Origin: Sipunculus nudus
Taxonomy: Eukaryota; Annelida; Sipuncula; Golfingiida; Sipunculidae
NCBI GenBank assembly: GCA_026874595.1
Contig: CM049311.1
Span: 65,827,953 to 65,891,952 of the forward strand
Direction of reading: 5' to 3'
DNA length: 64,000 bases
Positions 1-11,617 of the stretch are shown piece by piece; the first letter of the stretch is position 1, and each line of letters starts with the position of its first letter. The notes under the pieces are model-generated. The model was not told where the DNA came from. It did no database searches and was given only the letters and a program-made list of their open reading frames with translations. The translations under genes and the position numbers were made by a program.

Positions 1-1
1 G

Positions 2-29
2 GTGACCTTGAACTACTTTTCAAGGTCAC
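2..29. repeat. Inverted repeat of nuclear-receptor-like half-sites
   Basis: A 10-bp perfect inverted repeat: GTGACCTTGA at 2-11 and TCAAGGTCAC at 20-29. Each arm contains TCAAGGTCA, the extended half-site bound by NR5A/ERR-type receptors. It probably belongs to a dispersed repeat. I recall similar tgacctTGA...TCAAGGTCA motifs from molluscan repeats but cannot search for them here. Regulatory function is not shown. Confidence 0.5.
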
Positions 30-484
30 AGAGCTTATTTCTCAGGAACCACTTGGTGGATTATTATGAAACCTATAATGGTCATTGCCTTAATGATTTC
101 TTAGTGCTGCATAAGACTGGGGGTGCCAGACTTGCAAAGGTACCACATACCTCTCTTGTTCAGATTTATAACTTGAACAAGAGAAATATGTTCATATATA
201 CATTCATGTGAGAACAAATATTTCATACTTGTTAATGTTACAACCCATAAACACTGCTCTTTTGACTGAAGGCTTTATCCAGCTTTTGCTGATATTCTAG
301 TTAGTGCCATGAAGTTGTAACGTTATACCATTTATAGCAACGTGCGTCCAGGTTTTTTTTGTAGATGATATCCCACCCTGTTATACCTTGAAAGAACGAT
401 AAATGCCTTGCCAATATATCTTGCATGCCTTGCACGCTCCAAAACAATGGCGTCAATTTATCTTCCATTACTTGGGAATGACTT

Positions 485-543
485 GCACACACACACACAC
501 ACACACACCATACCACACACACACACAAACACAAACACCCTCA

Positions 544-599
<56 letters not shown>
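485..599. repeat. (CA)n microsatellite, interrupted
   Basis: Long runs of CA dinucleotides, interrupted near 509-540 by TACC, AAACA and CCCTCA variants. The long open frames here on both strands are low-complexity artefacts of the repeat. Confidence 0.9.
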
Positions 600-603
<4 letters not shown>

Positions 604-749
604 GTATGATTATATAACTTTAGGTCTGTATGACACATTTCAAATAAATAAGCGTCTGTATAACATATTTCAAACATATATACTTGATCACATTTTACAT
701 ACACTTTAATTAAGTATAATGTTTTAGAAAATAAGGTATATGAAATATT

Positions 750-809
750 GGGGGGGGGGGGGATGATTACATTGACCATATATACCCCTCTCCTATATTG
801 ACGCCCCTG
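750..809. repeat. G-run repeat, ATTGACGCCCCTG end
   Basis: A 13-base G run followed by TACATTGACC and ending TATATTGACGCCCCTG. The same G-run plus terminal motif recurs at 8725-8831, 22351-22815 and 61471-61900. This copy appears truncated at its left end. It is probably a short non-autonomous DNA transposon of the family whose complete copy is at 22351-22815. Confidence 0.5.
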
Positions 810-3800
810 TTCCAAAGTAATACCTCAGAAACAGACAACCACATTGTCATTTTCTCTTTTCTTTTTGGAGTTGTAATAGTTTTCGCAAAGACTGGAAGTT
901 TTTCTTTGTAATATATATGTAGACTTTCAGAATTTGTAGTTTTAACTGTATATTAAAGTTGTGCACGGTGAAATTAGATATATGATGAAAGTAGATAGAT
1001 GATAATATATTATATATGTATACAAAAAAATTCTGCAGATACCATGTTTCTTGCACAGCGTCAGAACTTTTCAGAATAAACAACACTGTTAAAACAAAAA
1101 TGTGAAATCCTAGGTGAACTACTCTTTACGTGTATCAAAAACTTTTACTATATGAACTGACAAACCTAACCACCGGGGAAAACACACATATATTCTTATA
1201 TATGATAATTTGTCGAATTGTACCATACTTTTTTATCTATATAGTCTATTTAAATTAATCACCTCATTACCACCTATTTTTTTGCTTAGAAAAAAAGTTA
1301 ATAGGCCTAAAGGGTAGAAGATTAAAGGACCTAAGTTTCAACAAGAGAAATAACACCTACCTACTTTACACAATATTTAAGAGACTTTCAAAATATGAGA
1401 AAACAGATTACATTTACAACATGTCAGGCCACTGGTTACTTCCTCAATTAACAGCTACTGACAGGATGATGTCATGTAAATATTCTAATAAGTATGACCA
1501 TATAAACCAAAGTTGTACACATCTGTTTTGTTAAATCATATAAACGTGTCCCAAAAAAACTGTGAAACATAAACTGGAGATTTATCTTAAATTTTGTTTA
1601 GGTTTTTATTTTCAAAGAAAAAATATAAAACATTTTAAGGAAAGTATATCTAAAATTAGGTGGACACAGATTGGTGGAATATAATATTTATAGGAGAAAA
1701 TAAGCAAAATCAACACTTATATGTATAAGAAACAGGTATCATATATATATTTTATCAGATCAATGAAATGTACTGACACAGTACATGAATAAAAGAAAAT
1801 CCCTTTTTATGAAATACTCATCAGTAAAGGAATGATAAGCTTAACTTAAACAGACCTATAAGGTACATGTATTTATATATATATAAGGTTGCATATACTT
1901 TCTGCACTAAAAAGTACGGTTTTGAATTGTTTTAGGTACGAGTCATTCGGTTTATACAGTTATGAAATCTATTTGTATGTTTGCATACACCGGAAAGTGT
2001 TTCAGATTATGAAATGATCACCGTGGGATATACAATTATATACTTTCCGAGTGAATAAAACACTGACAAACTGAGATGGATGATTCAAGTGTTTACCCTC
2101 TACACCTGGTGAACCCTTGGTCCTCGGTACATACCTGACATAGGTTGAATACATGCTGACCCTCCGCTTACGATACTAACGGTGCCAGCGTAATCTGGTA
2201 GAGGGTGGAGCTGGTTTACATCACCCTATATCAAGTGTACCCAATGACTCGGAAGTATTAGGTACATAATACTGACCATGCAGACGGGAACAAAACAAAG
2301 CACAGACACCGAAAACAGTTGACAATGAAGAAGGTATAAAAAGAAAGCAACAAGTAAAACAGAAAATTACAGACAAACGATTATAACAAACGATAGATTT
2401 GATTTGCAAGTATATAGACATATAAATCGGATAGACAGGATAACAAGAAAGATTAAAGAAAAGGCATCACTACCAAGGAAGAACTCGAAACAAATTTGAA
2501 AAAGAGAAATATATAACACAAAGTGAAACAAAAGGGAACGACAGAAAAAGCGAAGAAATATAACACAAGCATAACAGAATGAGACTAAAGTGTTAATAAA
2601 GACAACATAGGAGGATCACAGCATAAGAATACCGCAAAATAACAAGAAAGTAAAGTACAAGCAAGCTATAAGAAGCAGAGAGAGAACGAGATAGGATCTC
2701 GCCAGAATTACGTATACACCATGTCACTTTTTCTAAATACCATAGAAAAATGGTGAAACTTCAACAGTTGTAAATACTCGCTATCAAGCTGTAATATTTT
2801 AATACCTGCTAAGTACCGTATATAGAACCAGTGCAAAGCTAATAATCATAAATGATCATAATGTGAACTAGATCCCATTGAGCACAGGCCTTCCTTTCCG
2901 TTATAAAGAACCATACAGAAAAAGAGGCTGTGAAGCCATTGCTTTCCTACAGAACTAGATGCAGACAGTCCTGACGTTAAGTAATGCTTTTCAACAAAAC
3001 TACTTGAGCTAACGCTTGGTGAAGGAAAACAAAGTACTTGTGCCGAGAACGTGCTTGAGAAATATATGTTTTTATGTAGGAAACGCCTCTCTCAGTTGAT
3101 GGGCAGGGAACCAAGCAGGGCGAGGAAAGGGGGATCCTCATTTTATCTTGCTTTTAGACCATTACCTGTGTACTGCTTTCTTCAAAGCAGAGAAAATTGT
3201 TGTTTTTATCGTTGTTTTTCTTCCTTACACGTCAATGTTAAGTACATGTAGTTGTGGAATCCACGGCCTCACCTATAAGCTCTGTTTTAGGTCGTAGTTA
3301 TAGTGTATTCCACCAGCTGGCTACATGGCTACGTGAAGTGTTTTATATTTGTTCTTGAGAGTTTTTATTTAGCTAGAAAAGATACGGTAACAACCTGTTT
3401 AAAATGCCTCAATTGTCTTTCAATATCTTTTAATGTCCATAAATAAATAATAGATAGCGCCGATTTCGAGCAATCCATATGATTTTTGTTTGGTGATCTG
3501 AACACCTGCGTTAACTTAAAAGCTTTGGTGAAATATATTTATTTTCTTTAGCAAATATCTCATATTTGATATTATTTTGGAGTTTGTAATGTGTTCGTGA
3601 TTCAGTGTAAAACAGTGATAAATTCATCATCTTTTTTATATATTATTATTATTACGTTTTCAAAATATTAAGGATCAAAATAAATATTAATGTTATCAAA
3701 ATTACCCGAACCATACAGCACGTATTACCTTAACTACTCTTTGATTGCATGACCTCTTTTTGATATCATTTAGATAATCATACATTTACGAGATAACACC

Positions 3801-3868
3801 TGGATGTTTACTTAGGTTTTCTCAAATATCAACAGCTAACAAGTATAACTTGATTTAAATCTGGAGCC

Positions 3869-4063
3869 ACAGAAGCTGATCCATTTAGGTCCGGACCTCC
3901 TTTTTTAGCCGCCATAACCCATTTTAAGGCTGCAAATATTGGTCTACACCCCCCCCCCCCCCCCCCCCCCCTTCTCCGGACCTTTGGACCTTTTTTTTAA
4001 GGTTTTGTCATTGGTCCTCTTTGGTTGGACCCTTCCTTTTCCTAAATCCTGGATCCGCCCCTG
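3869..4063. repeat. Short GGATCC-ended repeat element
   Basis: The left end resembles CAGGGGCGGATCCAGG in degenerate form (CAGAAGCTGATCC). A long C run follows, then an internal segment 'aaggttttgtcattggtcctcttt', and the right end is CCTAAATCCTGGATCCGCCCCTG. A sister copy lies at 44070-44288, a diverged one at 62163-62370 and a fragment at 10240-10310. A non-autonomous DNA transposon is likely; no clear target-site duplication was found. Confidence 0.5.
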
Positions 4064-4720
4064 AGCCATTGTCTTTCAGCCTGAGTGTTTATAGTCACAT
4101 TATAATCCAAATTGATGAGAGAGGTCAAAATGAACAGTTGCTCTCATTTGGCAGGTCCATCTTAATTGACATTGTATACTTTATTTGCAAAAGGTGTCCT
4201 AAGTTAATATAGCCCATTAGAATGGACTCCTCAATTGCTCTTTTTTTTAGTGACTGACGCGCAATTTTGAGTCCATAGATTGCCCCTGCAGTTAACTGTG
4301 ATTATAACACTCCATACACAACTGCGAAATTTAACATATATCAATTGTTTAATGCTCAGTACTTCTATGTGTATTGTATATTTGACCACTGAAAAACATT
4401 ACATCACTATCTTACGCCAAGGAAGCAAAATATGAACATTATAGTACACAGGCGTAAAACATTGTTTAGGACTGCCACCGAATGCAAGATGTCTGCCGGA
4501 CTGTTAATGCTTCAAATCCCTCTGGACAAATAAATCAGTTGTTGAAGTTACAGGTTTTTCATGCTGTCCAGAATGGTTATTTTTCATTACAGGCCTTTTG
4601 ACATACTACATAATGTGAACATTGGTATGTTAAAACCATAGAAAATAATTTTAAACAATTTCCTTTCTAAGAGTAACAGATCGTATCGTGTTATAACCCC
4701 AGTTAGCCCTTTGGTGGGCC

Positions 4721-4757
4721 GGCGACGCAACAGAACCCTGAAAACTGTTGCGTCGCC
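4721..4757. repeat. Perfect 13-bp hairpin
   Basis: GGCGACGCAACAG (4721-4733) and its exact reverse complement CTGTTGCGTCGCC (4745-4757) are separated by 11 bases. The arms are GC-rich in an AT-rich setting. Function unknown; it lies about 330 bp upstream of the TATA box of gene A. Confidence 0.7.
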
Positions 4758-5090
4758 GTCGGCGGCTAAAGTTAATTGTGACGTATACAAAGTAGGCAGA
4801 GTAAATGAATAAACCTTACGTTGACTACGCTGGAAGGGCAACAACAGTGCTTGTAAACATCCTTGTTACGGGACAGAAATGTAGAATATTGCTGCTTTTG
4901 TCTAATTCCGAGACCCAAATAAGGCTGAAGCACGCCAAGTGTTTTAGAACTAGAACAAATAGGTGGCAGAGGGCAGTGAGTAGCACCACCCCACCACCAG
5001 CCAGCCAGTCAGCAGCTGGCCCAGGAAGTCATCATTGAGTTTACTATAGCAACCGGCGTGAACAAATACCCGCCATGGTGATAACACTTG

Positions 5091-5098
5091 TATATAAA
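5091..5098 (+). promoter_or_regulatory. Probable TATA box of gene A
   Basis: TATATAAA lies 326 bp before the gene A start codon. If transcription begins about 25-30 bases further on, the 5' leader contains no ATG before the one at 5425, which supports both the promoter and the chosen start. Inferred from consensus only. Confidence 0.45.
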
Positions 5099-5424
5099 CA
5101 GGTCCGGAGGCGTGTGTAGAAATCGGTAACCAGGAAACAGGTTGAAAACAAGAACATCAGAGCGGGCAAGTGCAGGTTATCCAGTCATCCCTGGTCAATA
5201 TACACCCAGACACTGCGCCACGCAGGCTCTGCGAAACAAAGACCTTAAGAAAACAGAACTGGAAGTTCTTATCACTAGAAGAAAGACAAAGAAATAGAGC
5301 TGATAACCACAGCTATAATTCTCAATAAATTTGCTGCCCAAGACAAAGCAAGGCGCAGGCAGATTAGTATAAGAGCTCGACTCTCTGGGCTTCATAGGTA
5401 AAGTGACCAGTGCACCCCGTCACT

Positions 5425-8400
5425 ATGGTGTTCACACGGAGAAGTTCAAAGGATGTCAGAGATGCTCTCAACATTCCAGGTATTTTTTTTAAACTTTAAA
5501 TACATATTTGTTTACAATGCTGTTTTATTAATTGTATTTCGTGCTGCGAATATTCTCTGATTTTATAATTAAACACAACACAGTGTGGCAATAATATCTG
5601 GTGAGTCATTAAAATCCTGCCAGAAGTTTGGTTCAGCGTAAACTTTTTAAAATTAGAAAATTATTTTATGTTTAATGGCGGCTAGAATACTTAATTTTAC
5701 CATTCCCCTGTTTTAGATTTCTCCAGAAAGAGTTGCAATTTTTCCATAAGATTATTGTAGAGTGGTTAAGAGATTTTATATGAGACACCACAAACATTAA
5801 CGTTTGTTAAAAGCATTTGTGTTTACATATGATCTGAGTCCTCAATCGCACATCAGTTATATAAAGAGAACGTTTCTGTTGGGTAACATATACCAGTGAA
5901 AATTAGTGGCAAGTATGGCAGCAAAATGTAAAATATACATGAGTTTATTGCTCTAATTGACATGAGAGGCTCTGACCAATAGTAGACAGGATAAACAGCA
6001 CTGTCAGCATCTGATAGCACTGTCACCATGAATTAACCGATTCTCCTACATTGTTTTATACTAGTGTTGAATAGTCCCCTTTAACAAGTGGTTGAACAGT
6101 CGATCGAACACACGCTGTGGCAAGAGTTAATTCTGTATTTATTTAAAAAAGGCTTATCCTCTGGGAATGATTGATATTTAGATTGATATCATTCATAATA
6201 TTACCAAAGTATAGCCGCCCACGTCGATTCACCTTGTTGACGTAATCATAAGCCAACCTCCATTTATGGCAGACGAAGTTCATCCAGTCAGTGACGCAGG
6301 CAAACACAGCCTACGGACTGGCCGAGCGGGTGCGATAAACGCACTGTTATCTCTACGGTCGGCGAGGATTTACCTATAGCTTAGTGCATGCTTGTACTGC
6401 TGTATTAAAGGAAGATTTACCTAGCTTATTGATTAGACTGCTGTATTAAATGACGCCCAGCCTCCATAAGCTCCACAAATAAGCATGGATAAGGGGCATT
6501 ATAAATGGCATTTCATATATGAGAATTTATTACACTAGCGGTAATGGTTATGCCATTAATACCTTTAGAATAAAAGAAAAACAAAATTAAATATGGAGAA
6601 ATTATATAGATTACATTTTGAATTTATATTTTGCCAAAAAGTACTTTTTTTCTCTCTATCGGAAATTTTCATCGGAAAATGTTTCTTCTACTTTGATTAA
6701 TTTACAATTCCTATATTGGGATTTTTTTACATAAATATATTGCATTGTTTTAATTTTAAATTTAGATATTTTGTCACAAAAACTGGATTGATTTAGATAA
6801 TTTCAATTTCAAATTTTATTATTAGTTTTAAAGGGCACATGGCGAAGGATGTTTAATATTTGTATGTGTTACATGTTCATTTGTCAACCCGATGAAGTGG
6901 TTTCACCAAATAATAGTGTATTTGTGGTCCGTTTGAATCTTGCACATGAACATATTTATCTTAGATGTTGTGTGCTTGCCCGCACTGGCGAAAGGTGAGG
7001 TAGTTTTCTTCCGAATAAACGGCACCCCCAATTTTGTAACCTTTTCAACAGGAGTTTGAATTTATTTCAATGCATACTTACTGAAACACGTGTAGACAGG
7101 TAATTACCCTATATCTTGCATGTACATGTGCCAAACTTGCGCATGATTGTATTTATTGGCCGACAAAGAGCGACTCTGTTTGAGTTATATTAACACGAAC
7201 CATATCAGCTGATGGCAAGACAAACACACGGCGGCTTACTGATCAGGGCAGTCCCGTTAGATGAAGCTAGGAACAAGGGTCTAAGTGGCGAACTGCACCA
7301 TTCAGCCTCTTGATGTCTTCAGCAATCTTATCCAACCAGCCCCTACAGTGCTGCCATCCCGACCCAAAGGCCCTGCTACTTGAGATTTCCAGCCAGCAAT
7401 ATGCAGCACTACATGTAAGATCTGGAACACCACGGAAACGACCAGCTTTACAGCGAACTCTGAGGAGTTTTTTTAATATCTACAAGTATCATTGTGCGCG
7501 GATCAATAACTTATAGATTGGGCGTAGTGCTGTAAATAGCAATGAGAGGGGCAATTTTTTAAAGATGAAGAGCACAGGCAATGTTTGCCTTCAGGAATGG
7601 GCTTAAGGAACTTACACTCTACAGTCTCTCTGTCAGAAGAAATCTTCAGGAATACATGTGAATCCGATGGATCAAGCAATCTCAATAGCTTCCAAATGCT
7701 GATCTGATGTTAAATATTTGTTAATTGAAAAAAATATATGGAATTTAAGCGGTTTTCAGTGAAAAGAACTTTGACAAATAAACCAGGAGAGATGATGTTT
7801 ACAGTCACAGATTATCACGTGTATGATCTATTCGTTACAAGACGGTCATTGGTTATTTGTTGCATGTATTCCAAAATGATTGGATAAAAAACGCGTCCTT
7901 CAATGGTAATTTTCTTTTTATGTTTATATATTAGAAAGTGCTTTATATTCGTACTTCTCGGAGATTTATATAGTTAACTGAGGACATTATTTATTGACAG
8001 ATCCTGGACAGAAGAGGAAGTTTAGCTACACGTTCGGCATGTCTTCCCCCAAACTTTCCAGATCTCCGCTCCGTAAAATCTCCATCACCTCCAGGCATCG
8101 ACCTTTCAGAATCCTCGTGCTCGGGCAAGCGGGGGTCGGTAAAAGTGGTGAGCAGATAATTTGTAACAAAAAAATGTTTAGTTTAATACATATCATATAT
8201 ACATAGAATATTTCTTTATTGTTATGATAATTTATCTATGCCCTAATATTGGAGAAAAAATATCAAGGTTTTTGCTAGCCCTATCAGGTGTAAGACCTCT
8301 TATTTTTTGTCTATATTATATAAAGTACTAAATATACTAAATATTACAACAAAATAAAAAGTATTAAGGTTAAATATTTGGAGTACAGGTTGCCTCTAAT

Positions 8401-11400
8401 CCCAAGCTCACGTTAATTTATTTTTAATTTGGGTTATGTACAATGCGTTAAAGTTGTCAGTTACTTCAAAGTAAAATAAAGGACAAACTTCATGATATAT
8501 ATGCATTTTTATGCATTTATCTATCTGTCTCGTCAAAAGCCTAGCGCATAGCTCTGTGTCTCTTGATAACCTTTTAAAACTGGTGTGTATATGTCATACA
8601 AAATAAATGTACAACCCAGTTGTTAATGCTAGTCTATCAAACAGGAAAGCAGAAATGGAGCGAACGTCTGTCATTCTAATTATTAATTCACTTAATTTAA
8701 ATTTATTTTTCTAATCCTTCGAACGGGGGGGGGGGGGGGTGGTGGAGGGAATAATTATATTGATCAGCCCCAAACGCAAAAAGGAGGGGTAAGGGATATG
8801 TAGCTCTCATCCCGTTTGTATTGACGCCCTGTTTCAAAATATTGTTAATTCTGATGGCATGCTATCTTATGAACTATCACAGGTGTATCAGTATCCAAAT
8901 GATAAGTGTATCAGTATCCAATGGGCTCACTATTTTTTAAACTATCAAAATTGTTTTGATATCAAAATGATATGATTTGTTAATTTAATTGTCAAGCCGT
9001 ACATATAATGCAGTTTATTATGTTTGTAGCATTAACCGTCCGATTTCTCACCAGAAGATATATCGGAGAATATGATCCAACTCTTGGTAAGTATTCATGT
9101 ATACGTAGTTACTGATGTATTCGTGAATACATGATGGATGAGGATTTTTTGTTATAAAATATGTTACAGGCTTTGCTAAGCTTAAGGCAAATGACAATAA
9201 ACATAACTATTTTCAGATGGGATGAAAGCAGATAGAGTGGGTATTTAAAAAAAATAAAACATATCATCGATTGTGAGAACAATCTGAAACTGGAAATTCA
9301 ATATTGATTTAAATCTTATTTTTTTGAGAAAATAGAAATTATTTATAGGAAAGATATCTATATAAACTATATGAACTTTGGTTATTCATATATTTTCTGT
9401 TTACAGAAAAGAAGTACACCGGGCAGACTGTCATGGATGGTGAAAATATTACATTTGAGGTGCTTGACACGGCAGCTCAGGTATTTCATTCATGTTGTTG
9501 TCATATTTAAATTATGCCATATTTAAATAATCCAATAAGAGTTCTACAATTAGGTTTTACAGACATTGTTAGTTATCATAAACTAGCTGATAAACCCGGT
9601 ATACCGGGCTTATAACCGGGTTTGGGGAGATTATTTACTGAGATGTGGAATGTTTGCTCATATTTTTTTATTCTAAAAGTTAACAGAAAAATAGGTTTTC
9701 AGTTGGAAACTGTCTCAATAAGATATGTATAAACATTTTTTACATTTATATTTTGGGGCTGTCTTCGTGGCAAGAAATTCATTCCCCGGTATGTTTTCCT
9801 TGAAGACCTGGTCAGTGATGATGTTTACATTGCGAACCGGAATGAGAGAAGCGGGGGCATTCAGGTTTTCGATGATTCTATCATTGGACTTATAAAGATT
9901 AGGATGATGGGAGGAACACATGAAAGATATATTAAATGTACGTTGCAGCGGAAATCTTACGCTTCTACATAAGCTATCGATACTTATGATATAGGAAGGA
10001 GGCCTATATAGGTAAAGCGTTGTGTAAAGAGCGTAGTTGCAAGGAAACTGTTCCTGAAGAAAGAAACAGAAATATGCATACCTCTAAGTAGCAGAAGCGG
10101 GCCCAACGGGACTCCATATGCAGAGGGTCTGTATCCTATTTTCAGCCACCGCAACCTTTTTTTTTTCATCGTATCAGTCAAATTTGAGGCCTGAAACCTC
10201 CGACACCACTCCAATACTCACCTCACCCCACGTCTGTTCCTGAAATTGGGACCTTGAATTAGGTTTTGTCATTAATCCCTTGGGTTGAACTCTCCATTTC
10301 ATAAAGCGAGAAACATTATGTAAGGCCCGAGAGGCTCAAATCCCTCACTGAAATCAAGCGTTATTCATATGAACAATAGTAGTGTTTGAGGATGAGTGAC
10401 CACGATGCACGCATTCCGGTCATTGCCGAAGGCAGGTCGGCTGTGCCTGGTCTAACCTCCGTGCAAGTAAGTAAAAATGGAAAAATCACTCAAAATTATA
10501 TGTTCATTTAAAATTATTTATTCTCATATCGCCTATGTCACTGCGGGGGTAATAACCTTTAACAAGATGTATGGCACAGTATTGTACACAACGCGGTTTT
10601 GGAGAACATTGCGAACAGACGTGAACCGAATTCCTTTTATAAGTATTAGATAAAGTGGATTTTTGCGACCCCCCCCCCCCCCACCATTTACACACCTTTA
10701 TGGAACTTAGCGGTGAGGAGAATTAGCTTTGAAGTGTACGACCTTGGAAATTAGGCAAGGGAAAGAATAAATATCAGGTGAAAAATTGTCACATATGAAC
10801 AAAATTTTGTCAGTTGTTTGAGCAGAACCAAGTTCGGGGCCGCCCTTAATAGTGACTTTTATAAGGGTCGTCACGCGTTAGGCTTCTGTATTTTATTATT
10901 TTCATCTGGGACAAAGTATGCTTGATAGAATTGTATGTGGTACCGTAGTTTTTTTTAGTCTTATGATAGTGGATTTTAATTGTTATTTTAATGTGTTGAT
11001 TGTTGTAGGGAGGCGAGTCTTCCCGGTTAGAGGAACACGTCCGCTGGGCTGACGCCTATATCCTAGTGTACTCTGTGGCCGACCGCTGCAGTTTTGAAGA
11101 GTGTACAAGACTTAAGTTCCTTATAAACCACGCCAAGAAAACCAGAAGACAGAGTCACGGTGGTTCTATGCATTCTCACGAGCCAGTGGTGGCGCTGGTG
11201 GGAAATCAAAACGATCTTGAACACGACCGCATGGTGGCGCCCGAGGAAGGGCAAGAACGTGCAAGAGAACTGGGGTGCGCCTCTCACTTTGATATCTCTG
11301 TCAGGGAATCATATGACGAAGCCAGGGAGGTTTTCTACGGACTCCATAAATCTTGGAAACTTTCTAAAGTTACCAAAGATACATCAAGCTCAAAGGACGT

Positions 11401-11617
11401 GAACCTTATGACCCCTCCGACACTTCGAAAACGAGGCCGGTCCTTTGGGCTTGCTGGACATCTCATGGAGGAGATCTCCCGAGATTCAGCAGACAGCAGT
11501 GACGAAAAACAGTTGCTTTCTCCTGACTCTATGGGAGCTGCCTTCAGACGTAAACTCTCCGCCTCGTCCAAAAAACTGTGGAAGAAAATGGTTTCTTCAG
11601 GGGAGAGTTCTGACTAA
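5425..11617 (+). CDS. Gene A: Ras-like small GTPase, RERG/RASL-type (5 exons, 313 aa)
   Basis: Coding exons: 5425-5479, 8001-8147, 9030-9086, 9407-9480, 11009-11617; all junctions are GT-AG and in phase. The protein has a basic, Ser-rich N-terminal extension (1-53), a P-loop GQAGVGKS (60-67), an effector stretch with RFLTRRYIGEYDPTLE (72-87), the switch II start DTAAQ (107-111), VYSV (131-134), and NQND (177-180) in place of NKxD. A Ser- and Lys-rich tail of about 70 residues follows and lacks a CAAX box. The FLTxRFIxEYDPTLE signature and absence of prenylation are typical of RERG and RASL11/12 GTPases, which are usually about 200 aa and implicated in growth control. Two differences stand out: DTAAQ instead of DTAGQ, and NQND instead of NKxD, so nucleotide cycling may be unusual. 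The exact subfamily is not settled. The start is the first ATG after the predicted TATA box. Confidence 0.88.
8725..8831. repeat. G-run repeat in intron 2 of gene A
   Basis: A 15-base G run at 8725-8739 and the terminal motif TATTGACGCCCTG ending at 8831. It is the same family as 750-809 and 22351-22815. The left end is missing or too diverged to place. Confidence 0.45.
9945..10036. repeat. Deleted copy of a dispersed element (intron 4 of gene A)
   Basis: The left 30 bases match 41846-41875 (GCAGCGGAAATC...CGCTTCTA) and the right 50 or so match 42479-42532 (GATATAGGAAG.AGGCCTATA..TAAAGCG). The roughly 600 bp that separate these ends in the 41.8-kb copy are absent here, so this is an internal-deletion derivative. 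Confidence 0.55.
10240..10310. repeat. Fragment of GGATCC-ended repeat
   Basis: The segment 'aggttttgtcattaatccc..gggttgaac' matches the internal part of the elements at 3869-4063 and 44070-44288. No ends are visible. Confidence 0.4.

Larger units (their letters stand above)
212..5090. other. Intergenic region, repeat-rich, no gene seen
   Basis: I find no open frame with a recognisable protein or a convincing splice chain on either strand. The stretch holds a CA microsatellite (485-599), a G-run repeat ending in ATTGACGCCCCTG (750-809), a purine-rich segment (about 2420-2700), a GGATCC-type repeat (3869-4063) and a 13-bp hairpin (4721-4757). Confidence 0.6.

Noticed and set aside
468-815. 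115-codon minus-strand frame and several plus-strand frames
   Set aside because: They are translations of the CA microsatellite and the adjacent G run (poly His-Thr and poly Cys-Val).
6300-6375. Possible tRNA (GGCCGAGCGGGTGCGATAAACGCAC)
   Set aside because: The start recalls a Leu/Ser tRNA D-arm, but no anticodon arm, T-arm or GGTTCGAATCC box follows.
7280-7480. Minus-strand peptide with GWLDKIAEDIKRLNG, resembling the WLDxIxxD motif at the end of some retrotransposon proteins
   Set aside because: The match is very short and no other transposon domain lies nearby, so it is not enough to call an element.
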